Part shown: piece by piece, positions 55,130-64,000 of the stretch | Layout of the letters: every line of letters begins with the position of its first letter | Numbering within the stretch: the stretch's first letter is position 1 | Source: Nymphaea colorata | Taxonomy: Eukaryota; Streptophyta; Magnoliopsida; Nymphaeales; Nymphaeaceae | Length of the DNA: 64,000 bases | Reading direction: 5' to 3' | NCBI RefSeq assembly: GCF_008831285.2 | Contig: NC_045147.1 | Coordinates: 20,960,581-21,024,580 of the forward strand | The notes under the pieces: generated by a model | What the model was told of the DNA's origin: nothing | Database searches by the model: none | The model's input: only the letters and a program-made list of their open reading frames with translations | Program-made: the position numbers and the translations under genes

Positions 55130-56690
55130 GTAAAGATTGGATGAAGCCATGGACAAAACCCATAACACTTTGACGAATAGAACTTTTCAAAAATGTTACA
55201 ATTCAAAATCGACCAGTTCTTTTGAAAGGAGATAGGAGGTTTTTATGAAAGTCTCAACCCTAAGTCTAGGTTATGCAGTTGAAAACCAGGTTGAAGACAC
55301 TCAGTTAAGAAGAATAATGGGTCAGGTTCCCGAATGATTGCCTCTCCCAAGACAGAGGAAAATATGACGATTTGTCACACTTAACATAATTGGCCTATGT
55401 TTGAGATTTCATCCATTCCAAAACGGCCTAGTGGCTGGTAATGAAATGACAAACACCTTTTAAGACCAAGGGGATTGGTTAGTTCCTCATATGCCTAGAA
55501 AGCCTCGAAACATAACAAGAGATGTCAAGTTTTTACTTTTGAAATAGTTCAAAATGATCGATTTAACTCATAAGCTTGAGTGCTTGTGTTGTGCAAATAA
55601 CATGCCTTTGTTTATCCATAGTATCGTAAAGCACCAGGGTTCATTTCGCATCCATGCCGTCGAATCTCTAGAAGGGACATCATTCAATTTCCAAAATATG
55701 AACATAAAGGAATCACCCTCAACGTCTTAGGTAATCAAAAAGAGGAAAGGATATTGACCCCATAATTACACATCCACAAAAGATTGTCACATTCAATTCC
55801 TGTGAGTTCAGCCTTCATGCTTTTCATTTCTTGGCAGACACCTTTTGCTTTTTTTTTTTTTTCACCTTTTTCCCTTTTGATTTTTTTTCTTGCTTTTGAT
55901 TTTTCTTTTCAGGCCGACCTTCACCTTTGAGGGAATACCTCACCACCCCAAAGGCTACTACGAAGCTCCACCGCTTTGGTGGATATGTGTAACTTTATCA
56001 CGTGTCCCACCCCTTCAACTTACGGGTGTTCGACGAGCTAAAGGTTCATAAGTCATCATCTTCGCGGAATAGACATAAATCACCTATATGCCTACCCGGT
56101 ACTCTTGATTATTGACCCAGAGGAACGACTACACAAGCCCGAGCCCATCTCTCAACTCTCATTTTGCTACCTGCCAAGATCTTATAGAGCATTGTGGTTT
56201 CTCTCTTGGGATATTTTCCTCTGAAATCCTTGTAGATGCTTAATCACCAAAGTCAATAGCATTTCCTAGTCTTGACTTCCTCAGCTTCATAGGATTTTTC
56301 TTTATCGCACATATCCAAGATTTTTCATTTTTCCTCTTCCATTGATTGGTAACAAAGACTTGAAATTTTCTCCTTCCACTCGGGAAGGTACTAAAGATAA
56401 ACCATAGACATAATATTGTGTGAGAAGACAATTTTAAAAGGCTTTTAAGGAAAATAAAAATTTTCCATTTTACAAAAGTTTTTGACATCAAATGTTATGT
56501 CACCAGGAAGGAAGAAGGAACTCTATTGAATGTTAAACAATATGGGTTGGATTGTAGAAGAACGAACTCCATAAAAGTAAAGCCCTTTACACAAAAGGTT
56601 GATCTAAGGGTGACCAGTTTCCATAATATTGGGTCATCAACTGAGTGAAATTTTGCAAAATGGTTTGAGTTAAGCTCTTATGTTTTCTCG
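55130..56690 (-). repeat. Dispersed ~1.55-kb element, copy B (inverted relative to 19.75-21.31 kb)
   Basis: Reverse complement of the element at 19745-21310, diverged by substitutions and indels spread along its length. The T-rich tract at 55845-55915 corresponds to the A-rich tract at 20543-20640 in the other copy. It carries no conserved coding frame. The next 300 bases (56690-56990) have no counterpart at the first locus that I can align, so the boundary near 56690 probably marks the element end. The class is unresolved. Confidence 0.8.
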
Positions 56691-56981
56691 AAGGAAGCCC
56701 AGGATAAACCAATCATACACAGCCGGATTTATAAAATCATTGGGTATATGATAAAGGCAACTACGGGTTTGGACTTTGTTAGATTCAGAATGCAAGGCTA
56801 TCCACCAAAGTTTTGACTAGTTTTGTGTTCCGGTTAGATAAAGACTTTGTGAAATTATGATTTTGAAAAAGGATAACAACACAAGGGACAAGTTCTCCTC
56901 AAAGTCTCTTCATAAAAATAGAGCCTTGTGGCAGACAAAATTCCCCAAATTCTCATGTTGTAAGGTTTCCTTGCATAGGGT

Positions 56982-57185
56982 TTGATCATTGATTACCAAG
57001 AAAAAATGTCTAGACCAACAACTCACTCTTCTAGCCAACTAAAGGGTACTTTCAAGACTGAGTTGGATTGGACTGAATGGTTTGAAATGCTTTTAATCAA
57101 AACTCGTGTTCATGATCAAACGAACAAAAGGCTCCCCAAGATTTCTCTGCCTGTGCATATACCTAGAAAGGTCCTAAGAATATGA
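56982..57185 (+). other. 67-codon frame beside repeat copy B, possible gag-like relic
   Basis: The frame reads MIIDYQEKMSRPTTHSSSQL and later LDWTEWFEMLLIKTRVHD. It begins shortly beyond the outer end of the 1.55-kb repeat and looks protein-like, which would suit the start of a retroelement gag. No protease or polymerase follows. Assignment is a guess from context. Confidence 0.2.
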
Positions 57186-57500
57186 CTCAAATTATGGTTT
57201 TCCTATCTAAAAATACAGTCAAAGGGTATGATAAACCATAGACCAGACCCCTAGCTAGATAGCACAAACAGAACTTGCTAAGACACAACCCTCTTAGCAA
57301 TAACACCAAAAAACAAAATGCATAAATCAAAGCAAAACCACCATTTGCAGGTCCTAAAATCAGAAAGTCTAGAACCTGCTATGGACCACTACTTAATGAA
57401 TTCCAGCTATATCTTCAAAAATAACAAAGCAAAACAAATTGATAGAGCAAACGGGTAACCTCATTGAGCATGTATACACAAAGAGAAAGAGAGAGATGAC

Positions 57501-57871
57501 CGGAATGGCTTGGGCACCAAGAGCTAAGGCTTTGAACATGTCTGTCCCAAGCCTAATTCCTCCATCAAGCAGAACAAGAACTTTACCAGGGACAGCTTGA
57601 ACAACCTATTCTTCAAATAGGAAGACCAACCGGGAGGGGAATCATGCATCCCTCACATGTGTCAAGAGATTATCACGGGAAGGACAAAAAGGATGGAAGT
57701 TTTCTTGCACTCCGTTTTGAGAAGTCAAGAAATAGCAATTTCAGAATCATTTGAAGTGAATCGACGTTACCTCCTCAAGGGCAGAAATTGTAGCAGGTGC
57801 ACAGTCAATTTGGCGACCACCATGATTCGAAACAACTATTCCATCTACTCTAACCTCAATAGCTTTCCGAG
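57501..57871 (-). pseudogene. Glycolate / (S)-2-hydroxy-acid oxidase gene fragment (two exons)
   Basis: Exons 57771-57871 and 57501-57605 splice in frame (GT-AG). They encode [20 protein letters not shown] then [14 protein letters not shown], then [20 protein letters not shown] and [15 protein letters not shown]. This is the FMN/active-site region of plant peroxisomal 2-hydroxy-acid oxidases: the catalytic His in SNHGGRQ(I/L)D and the DGG(I/V)R phosphate loop are kept. The upstream FMN-binding half and the following IGRP exon were not found nearby. An active enzyme is therefore unlikely from this locus, although the two exons show no internal stop. A fasciclin-like fragment lies 0.7 kb upstream on the same strand. 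Confidence 0.78.
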
Positions 57872-58544
57872 CTGCAGGAAGTAAACGAAGCACATCAAAC
57901 AGGAGAGAACCATTTCCATCCCATTGTTAATATTCATACAGCCTTCTAGTGCACCATGCCGAGAAAGTTGCTTGTTAGACAGACGAAATTAAACATCAAC
58001 TTTTTCATAAACTAGATGGGATTCCTACAGCAATTTGCTCCTAACACCTCTTTCGAAAGCTTTGGATGCAGCATCTTAAAACTCCTTTACTGGTTATTTT
58101 GTTGGCTAACTCGATTCATGTGAAATGGTTAATTTCTAACATCGTTTTGGATTCAGTCATCAATTTTGTTCGTCAATGTTACCCAGGACAAAGCCCCAAA
58201 GTACTTGATAATAACCGATATTCTGATCATTGAAAAATGAGATATCTGCAAAAGATATATGAAATTTAAACGACAATGCTCTAATGAAGGATATCCCTTC
58301 ATCACAAGCTTCGATTGAGCCATTATCGCGACCCAATGAATTTCTCCTCTATCACCTCTGTCTTTTTCAAGACTTAAAGACTTATATTTTTCAAATCGCA
58401 TATCTGCGTAAATTCAAGTTTATCGCATATGATGTTGTGTAAATCGCTTATAGACACTGCTGTATATGCAATTAAATCAAGCAATCAAGAGAAGAAGGGC
58501 GACCAACACCATAAGCCTGAAGCTCCCACCTGCCACTAACTTGA

Positions 58545-58720
58545 CGCCGTCAATGGGTCAGAAGACGGTGAGACCTCCGACGACGTTGCCCATGCTGTTA
58601 TTGATGGTGCCGATGGTGGCAAGCAGATCCGCCTAGTCCTTGCTCCCCAGCTTGGACATGAGGGACGTGAGGTTGAGCTCCGCAGGGAAGGGCAGAGACC
58701 CTCCTCCGACCAGGGCAGAG
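58545..58720 (-). pseudogene. Fasciclin-like arabinogalactan protein fragment
   Basis: The minus-strand frame reads PFPAELNLTSLMSKLGSKD, stop, ADLLATIGTINNSMGNVVGG, LTVF, stop, PIDGVK. Apart from the two stops this follows the FAS1 pattern of plant fasciclin-like AGPs (NLTxxMSKxGCKxFADLL ... GGLTVFCPTD). The stops (TAG and TGA) fall at the conserved Phe and Cys positions. The piece is much more GC-rich than its surroundings. It is a dead fragment, and its source gene is not in the window. Confidence 0.6.
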
Positions 58721-58757
58721 GCTCTCTTCGAAACCCTCCTCCGACCAGAGAGAAAGA

Positions 58758-58885
58758 GAGAGAGAGAAACAGGAAAACTGCAAACTGCTTTCCTCAACGA
58801 TCACTAACTGGGAAAACTGCTCTCCTCAACGATCACTAACATGGGAAAACTGCAACGAGTGCTCTCCTCAACGATCACTTTCCTC
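58758..58885. repeat. Three short tandem copies of a ~30-40-base unit
   Basis: The phrase CTCTCCTCAACGATCACT (first copy with CTTTCC) appears three times, each preceded by GAAAACTGC. Confidence 0.9.
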
Positions 58886-58889
58886 TTTC

Positions 58890-60744
58890 CTCTTTTCTTT
58901 CTCAAAAGGCCTTGATTTGGGTTGGATATGGGGCAGTACCGTTGAACATCTTTTCATGGAAAAAACCCTTTTATTCACACAATATAACTAAGGCCCATAC
59001 ATAGTTCTGTGTAATTTTTGTTGTTCATTTTTTTAATTAATTAAATAGTTTAATTTTTTGTAATTTTAAAATAAATTGGTGATAAATTTCGATATGTATT
59101 GTATCGATGTGCAGAGCGACCACCAATATTTAAAACATTAGTCTTATTATATATGTTTCCCAACATCAGTTATCTTTTTCTCAGGCAGAATTATTGGTTT
59201 GCTTTGACAAGGTTGGCTGGATGACATGCACGTTCTAAAATAAAAGATACAATCAAAATGTATGTGTTGAGTTCTCGACAATTAGATTCCCAACAATTTA
59301 TATGATTGCACCTCATTATTCCGTAAACAATCTTTAAAGTACTTTTTAACCACAGCAAACTGAGATTTTGAATTGCTTCATTTAATTAATCTTTAGTTTC
59401 CTTTATAATTTAAGTGCTGAAACAAATGATTAAATAATACTACGCTCTTACCATTACTTGTCATTTTATAGCGAATTGCATGGGATTTCACCAGTGCCAT
59501 CTCGACCAGTTCATAATGTCTTTTATTCTTAAAAGTGGTTTTATTACTTAATCAAAATTTGTGCATGCTTTTGAAAATTTGTAATTGATTGAAACAACCA
59601 AGAAAAATGAAAATAAAAATCCTAAAGTAATTGCATTTGTCCAGTCCACACGGCGACTCGATTACCGACACATATGACTTGTCTTGCAAAGATATGGGGC
59701 CTGGTTTTTTATCTTATGATCTGGATTCCGTAAAGTCCCAATGCAGATTGGAGTCTAGGATCTATAAAAAGATCCAATCCATTGGATGTAAATTTTTTGG
59801 ATCTCAAGTTAGTTAGAAATAATCGGCTACAAATTTCAACAATTCTAAACTCAAATTTCTGCCACATGAGTCTAAAACATGCGAGCATGCATGTTGACTC
59901 AATGAAGTCCGGATCAGCCCGAGACCAACCTATTTCCACCCCTCTGTCGCCCCATCTAGGAAAGATTCCACCACAACTTCATGTAGTTGGATTGATAAAT
60001 GGCAAAGTTAAATTCCAATTAATGTAACTTGGTTCCAATAATATTTTATATTAAAATTCAAAATTTTTAAGAACCTACAAATATCTAAATCCATAGAAAA
60101 TGGCTATAGTATCTTATTCCATCTCTTATATTTTTTTATTTTTCAATAATTATATTTTATTTTTTGTCTAAAAAAGCCTACAATCGTATTCTTTTCCAAT
60201 TTATCACTAATTCACTGAACTGGCAATATAAGGCAATCGATTTGATTCATTTTCCAATTTTAATTTTTGACAACTTTGCTTCAGACTGCGGCATGGGATT
60301 GCATCATCCTGTATGACCGTGTATGCAGGAGTTTATACCAATATATATGCAGGTGTTTCTTTCAATTCTTAATTGTGTTCAAAATAACAAGGCAAAAAAG
60401 TTTGGAGTTTATTAAACCCTACTGGAATCTCAAGGTGTTTTCATAAATCTTTTTTCCTCTGATTATGATCAGTTATCTATTTGAAAAGGAAATACATAGT
60501 TTAAAATATCGCAAGAAACTATAACTAAAAAATGTATAGTTTAAAATATTGCAAGAAATTATAACTACTGCTTTGTGCTTCTCAAATTAACCGATTTTTT
60601 TTATTAATATAACGGAAATCTACATGATTTGCATGTTGTTTTAGCTTTAGTGTCAAATGTAGGTCAAAAAAACGGGGCCATTAGATTTTCCATAGAAACA
60701 TTAACCCCATTCAAACATATGTTTTTTTTGTGCTATATATATAT

Positions 60745-60791
<47 letters not shown>

Positions 60792-61620
60792 GTTGACACA
60801 TTATTTCTCAAATTTTGAAATCATGGGAATGAAATATAGATGGAGATGGGCTAACTTCTTAATTAAATAAAAATAGTTTAAAATATTTTAAATTGATTTA
60901 AAAATAAAAATAGAGGGAATCAGCCCATAGATTCTGATCCAAGCAACAAGGATTACTAGAATATGCTAGGCCTAAGACGTCATTTGAAGCAATAATGACC
61001 CGAATCTCATGACCCGACATTTGAATTTGGATCTGATATCCGGCTACACTGCTTTAAATCTGGCGAATATGAAGAAAAAAATTCATTCGATCGGAAAATA
61101 TGGGTTTTTGATTCAATTTTAAGAAATGATATTCGACTACAGTTGTCTTAAAAAAGTATATGCCTGGATAATAAACATTAGATAAAATTTCCTATATCGA
61201 ACATCCATATAACTTGAAACTAGTTCGGAGCATATCATAATTTTAAATAGACGTGGTTATGAATTTAAAAGTGGATCCTAGCTCGGGTTTAATTGTGACA
61301 ATAAAAGTCAGATTCAAATATAATATATACATTCACTTTGATTTCGAAGTTGAATTTAAACAGGTGAATATCCAATAAATTAGATGTAAAGATACATCAT
61401 CTTCAAATCTCATCCATTGATATTCTCACACTTATTATCGTTAACTCATTAATTAATGAATGAAAAATAAGGCATTATGCCGGATTTTTTTTATTGCTTG
61501 GGGGGAGGCGGCATCAGATTGATTATAAATTCAGTAAAGTTCAAGAAACGCAACTTCTCAACGGTTACTGTTTCAACAAGGCTTTTCTTTTTCCCGCGAG
61601 TTCCAGGGAAGGAAAGCACA
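58890..61620. other. Intergenic, AT-rich, no gene
   Basis: No gene or RNA gene recognised. A (TA)n array with one slip lies at about 60735-60788, and a ~20-base block (AGTTTAAAATAT(C/T)GCAAGAAA) is repeated near 60499 and 60538. Confidence 0.6.
60735..60788. repeat. (TA)n microsatellite, interrupted
   Basis: TA repeats broken once by a TATAATATA slip near 60757. Confidence 0.95.
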
Positions 61621-62299
61621 CCCTCTCTCTCTCACGGAGCGAGGCTGGATCCTCGATGGCGGCGACGATGGAAGAGGATGCAGATTGCAGGCGTGGGTTG
61701 CCGCAGTTCATCATTAGGAATTGCGAGCAGCAGTCCTATTCATCATCCTCCCGCTGGACCAGAGTCTCCACTTGCCTCTGGTGGTAGAGTAAGACTAAGT
61801 TTCCTCCCTCCTCCCTCCTCCATTCGCTCTTTCTGTTTTTCTGCTCTCATTAGGGTATTTTTCGACCCACAAGAACAATGCTGTTCGATCGCTAGGTCCA
61901 CTGCTTGGAAGGGAAGGGGGGCATCTAAAAGGTCGACAGACAGAGGAGCGAAGTGGAGAAGAGTTCGATCGGCCTCGGCCCTCGATCGTCGATCTATCGG
62001 TCCATTGAAAGCCGACAAACAGAAGACCGTTCGGAGATCGAGGGCAATAGAGAGGTTTCCAGAGAGAGTTCACCGTCCATCATTGTTCTTGATTTCACCA
62101 CGTAGTGATCGATCGGTCGGTCAATCTTTTTCTTACATTCTACAGAACCCTACAAGTACGTTTAACGATCGCACTGTTCTGGTCCCATTTCAGGCGTCTC
62201 CTTCGCTTTCGCTAAACTCCTTTTGCCCTCCCGTCCTGCAGGTTCTTCTCTTCTCTGCGGTTCTCTCTTACAGTGCAAGCTCTTGGTCTGACTGTGCAG
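61477..62299. other. GC-rich leader region ahead of the kinesin pseudogene
   Basis: A long frame crosses here, but its upper part is arginine/serine-rich translation of a GC-rich 5' region with no domain. Only its end, from 62300, is kinesin. A short ATG frame at 61656 starts MAATMEEDADCRRGLPQFII and could be an original or unrelated first exon. No support for either. Confidence 0.4.
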
Positions 62300-63726
62300 A
62301 TGAAGTGTTCGACGAGACTTGCACGAACTTGAGGGTTTATGAGCGCTATACGAAGGATGTCAACCAAGCGGCAGTCAACGGATTCAATGGTACCTCTTGA
62401 ATTAGTTTTGTTCTTTTAGTATTGTCAAGGATTGGACGATTTTGGTCATGTTCACATCCGCGTTTCCTTTGTAACTTCGTTGTGATCTCAATCATTGTTT
62501 GAACTGCTGCGAGCGCAAACAACACTAGTTTTGGTTATTTAGGAAATCTCATGCCTGAGAGCTTCGCTGTTTGACTCTTCTAAAAAGTGGTACCCAATTC
62601 TTGCAGGAACTGTTTTCGCTTATGGGTAGACCAGCAGTGGAAAACTTTCACAATGTAAGGTTCTTCAAATAATCCAGGAGCTATCCATCTGGCTGTCCAA
62701 GAAAGTTTTTCGGCATATTCAATTAGTAGTCATGTTGGTTTTTCGCACGAATAACTGTTAGAATGCTATAAAGACCAACCTTTAAAATGGTAGATTGGTG
62801 TTCTCTCTTCTGATGTTTGCTTGTGTTTCTGAAACTAGACAACAGATCGATTCGGGTTTCATATGTGGTGGTTTATAATGAAAAAATCAACGATCTAGGT
62901 TAATGTTGAGATTAGATCATAGTTACGTGGAGGTTAATGATTAGCTCTTTCCACACTTTCTCCATGGAGGTTAATGTTGAGATTCAATTTAGGTTATAGA
63001 AAGCTGAGGGGAAGAATCTGTGGCATTTGGGGATAGGTCAACTGAAGATGCTATCTGTGTCTTTGTTTTGGTTTCTGATCTAGCACACTTCTGGAAACTA
63101 TCTTCTATATGTTTCCTATGATGGCATATGGGATCATAATAGTTCTTAGTTTTTCTTTTTTATTTAGAGTATATCGGATGTTTAAAATACAAACCTTTTT
63201 CTTTTTTTCCAGAATTTGGTAGATTTGGCTGGTTCAGAGCCTATTCAAAGACTGGTGCTGGTGGCATACGTTTGAAGGAAGGAAAATACAAAAATAAAAG
63301 CTTAATGGCTCTTGTTAATGTTATCAACAGACTTAGTGATAGTGGTGTTAGGAAAAGGTCTGGTATAGGTAGCCCTTTGTCCTATTAAATTTTCATTGTT
63401 AGCGGTATAATTATTAGGACTCTAATTTCTCACTGGTATATCATCTTTGCAGAGGACATATTCCTTACCGGGATAGCAAGCTCACCGCAATTCTTCAGCC
63501 TGCTCTTGGTGGCAATGCAAAGACTTCCATTATCTGTACTGTTGCACCTGAAGAGGTAAAACTTAAGTCTGTTTTTTCTAGGCATTTTCTTTTGATCAAT
63601 TCCATTAAAGCTCATAGTTACATGCAATCAGTTATCTGTCTATAGGTTCATGTTGATGAAACAAGGGGGACTTTGCAGTCGCTGGTAGAGCTAAGCGCAT
63701 CACAAATTGTGTTCAAGTGAATGAGG
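62300..63726 (+). pseudogene. Kinesin-7 (KIN-7, CENP-E-like) motor pseudogene
   Basis: Exon-like blocks flanked by good splice sites: 62300-62389 (DEVFDETCTNLRVYERYTKD, then AVNGFNG), 62607-62654 (GTVFAYG, stop, TSSGK), 63213-63357 (NLVDLAGSEPIQ, then KTGAGGIRLKEGKYKNKSLM in another frame), 63453-63555 ([20 protein letters not shown], then [13 protein letters not shown]) and 63646-63726 (VHVDETRGTLQ, then RAKRITNCVQVNE in another frame). The P-loop glutamine codon is TAG (62627-62629). One-base deletions fall in the P-loop, after the switch II region and after GTLQ. The middle of the motor between P-loop and switch II is missing. Introns are kept, so this arose by DNA duplication. The wording is closest to the plant KIN-7O/At3g10180 subgroup (from memory). 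Confidence 0.87.
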
Positions 63727-64000
63727 TTATCTCTTCCTTGTCTTGTTTTAATCGTGCAGGATTGTAATTCATCTTTGTCTTGTTTTTTATACATGTTTAA
63801 TAACTTGATCGAATCAACTGAGTTGTCTGAGACCTGGTAGCTTAATCTCCAATCTGGTCAATAAAATGGAAGAATCAGGAAATGGGAAGACTTGGCTTTG
63901 CATGACCAGGCTGAGTGATCCAAGTTTTGGCCGTGACAGTAGAGTTTTGGCCAAGTTAGCCTAGTCCCAGGGTTTGATGGAGTCATTCATGTATACAAAG

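Noticed and set aside
61477-62400. 307-codon frame as one protein
   Set aside because: Only its last ~30 codons are kinesin; the rest is GC-rich leader and intron read through without a domain.

Overview
The window is nuclear DNA of a flowering plant. It is AT-rich and low in gene density, with long spliced genes (canonical GT-AG introns plus one GC-AG), many (TA)n and (GA)n arrays, retroelement debris and a nuclear-type tRNA-Gln. I cannot name the species. No bacterial-style operon, CRISPR array or phage is present, and most small open frames are chance frames in introns or spacers.

Three protein genes look intact where visible. (1) 1134-8210, minus: the 5' part of an LRR receptor-like kinase of the LRR-VIII type (At1g06840-like), one 72-nt exon per repeat. 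Its 3' half, including the kinase, lies beyond base 1. (2) 30433-36615, minus: a complete eight-exon plastid GNAT acetyltransferase (NSI/SNAT/GNAT2 type, 229 aa). (3) 43808-48787, plus: a complete four-exon BTB-NPH3 protein of the NPH3/RPT2 family (607 aa). A tRNA-Gln(CUG) lies at 38455-38526.

The rest is rich in broken gene copies that keep their introns. At 23.4-28.4 kb (minus) is a decayed second copy of the LRR kinase 5' region, with a LINE remnant (27.2-28.2 kb) in its first intron. At 18.0-21.9 kb (plus), pieces of a plastid cysteine desulfurase (NFS2/SufS) bracket a third set of LRR-kinase pieces, one of them tandemly duplicated, and a 1.55-kb repeat. At 57.5-58.7 kb (minus) are two exons of a glycolate/2-hydroxy-acid oxidase and a fasciclin-like AGP fragment. 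At 62.3-63.7 kb (plus) is a kinesin-7 motor pseudogene with a stop codon in its P-loop.

Repeats include about six tandem copies of a ~220-bp unit at 13.5-14.8 kb, an inverted pair of ~1.55-kb elements at 19.75-21.3 and 55.13-56.7 kb, about ten (TA)n arrays, and many short (30-55 bp) perfect or near-perfect tandem duplications. The long stretches at 8.6-13 kb, 36.7-43.8 kb, 48.8-55.1 kb and 58.8-61.6 kb hold no gene I can support.

The genes show no shared pathway. What links the region is its history: repeated segmental duplication and capture of gene fragments around the LRR-kinase locus.
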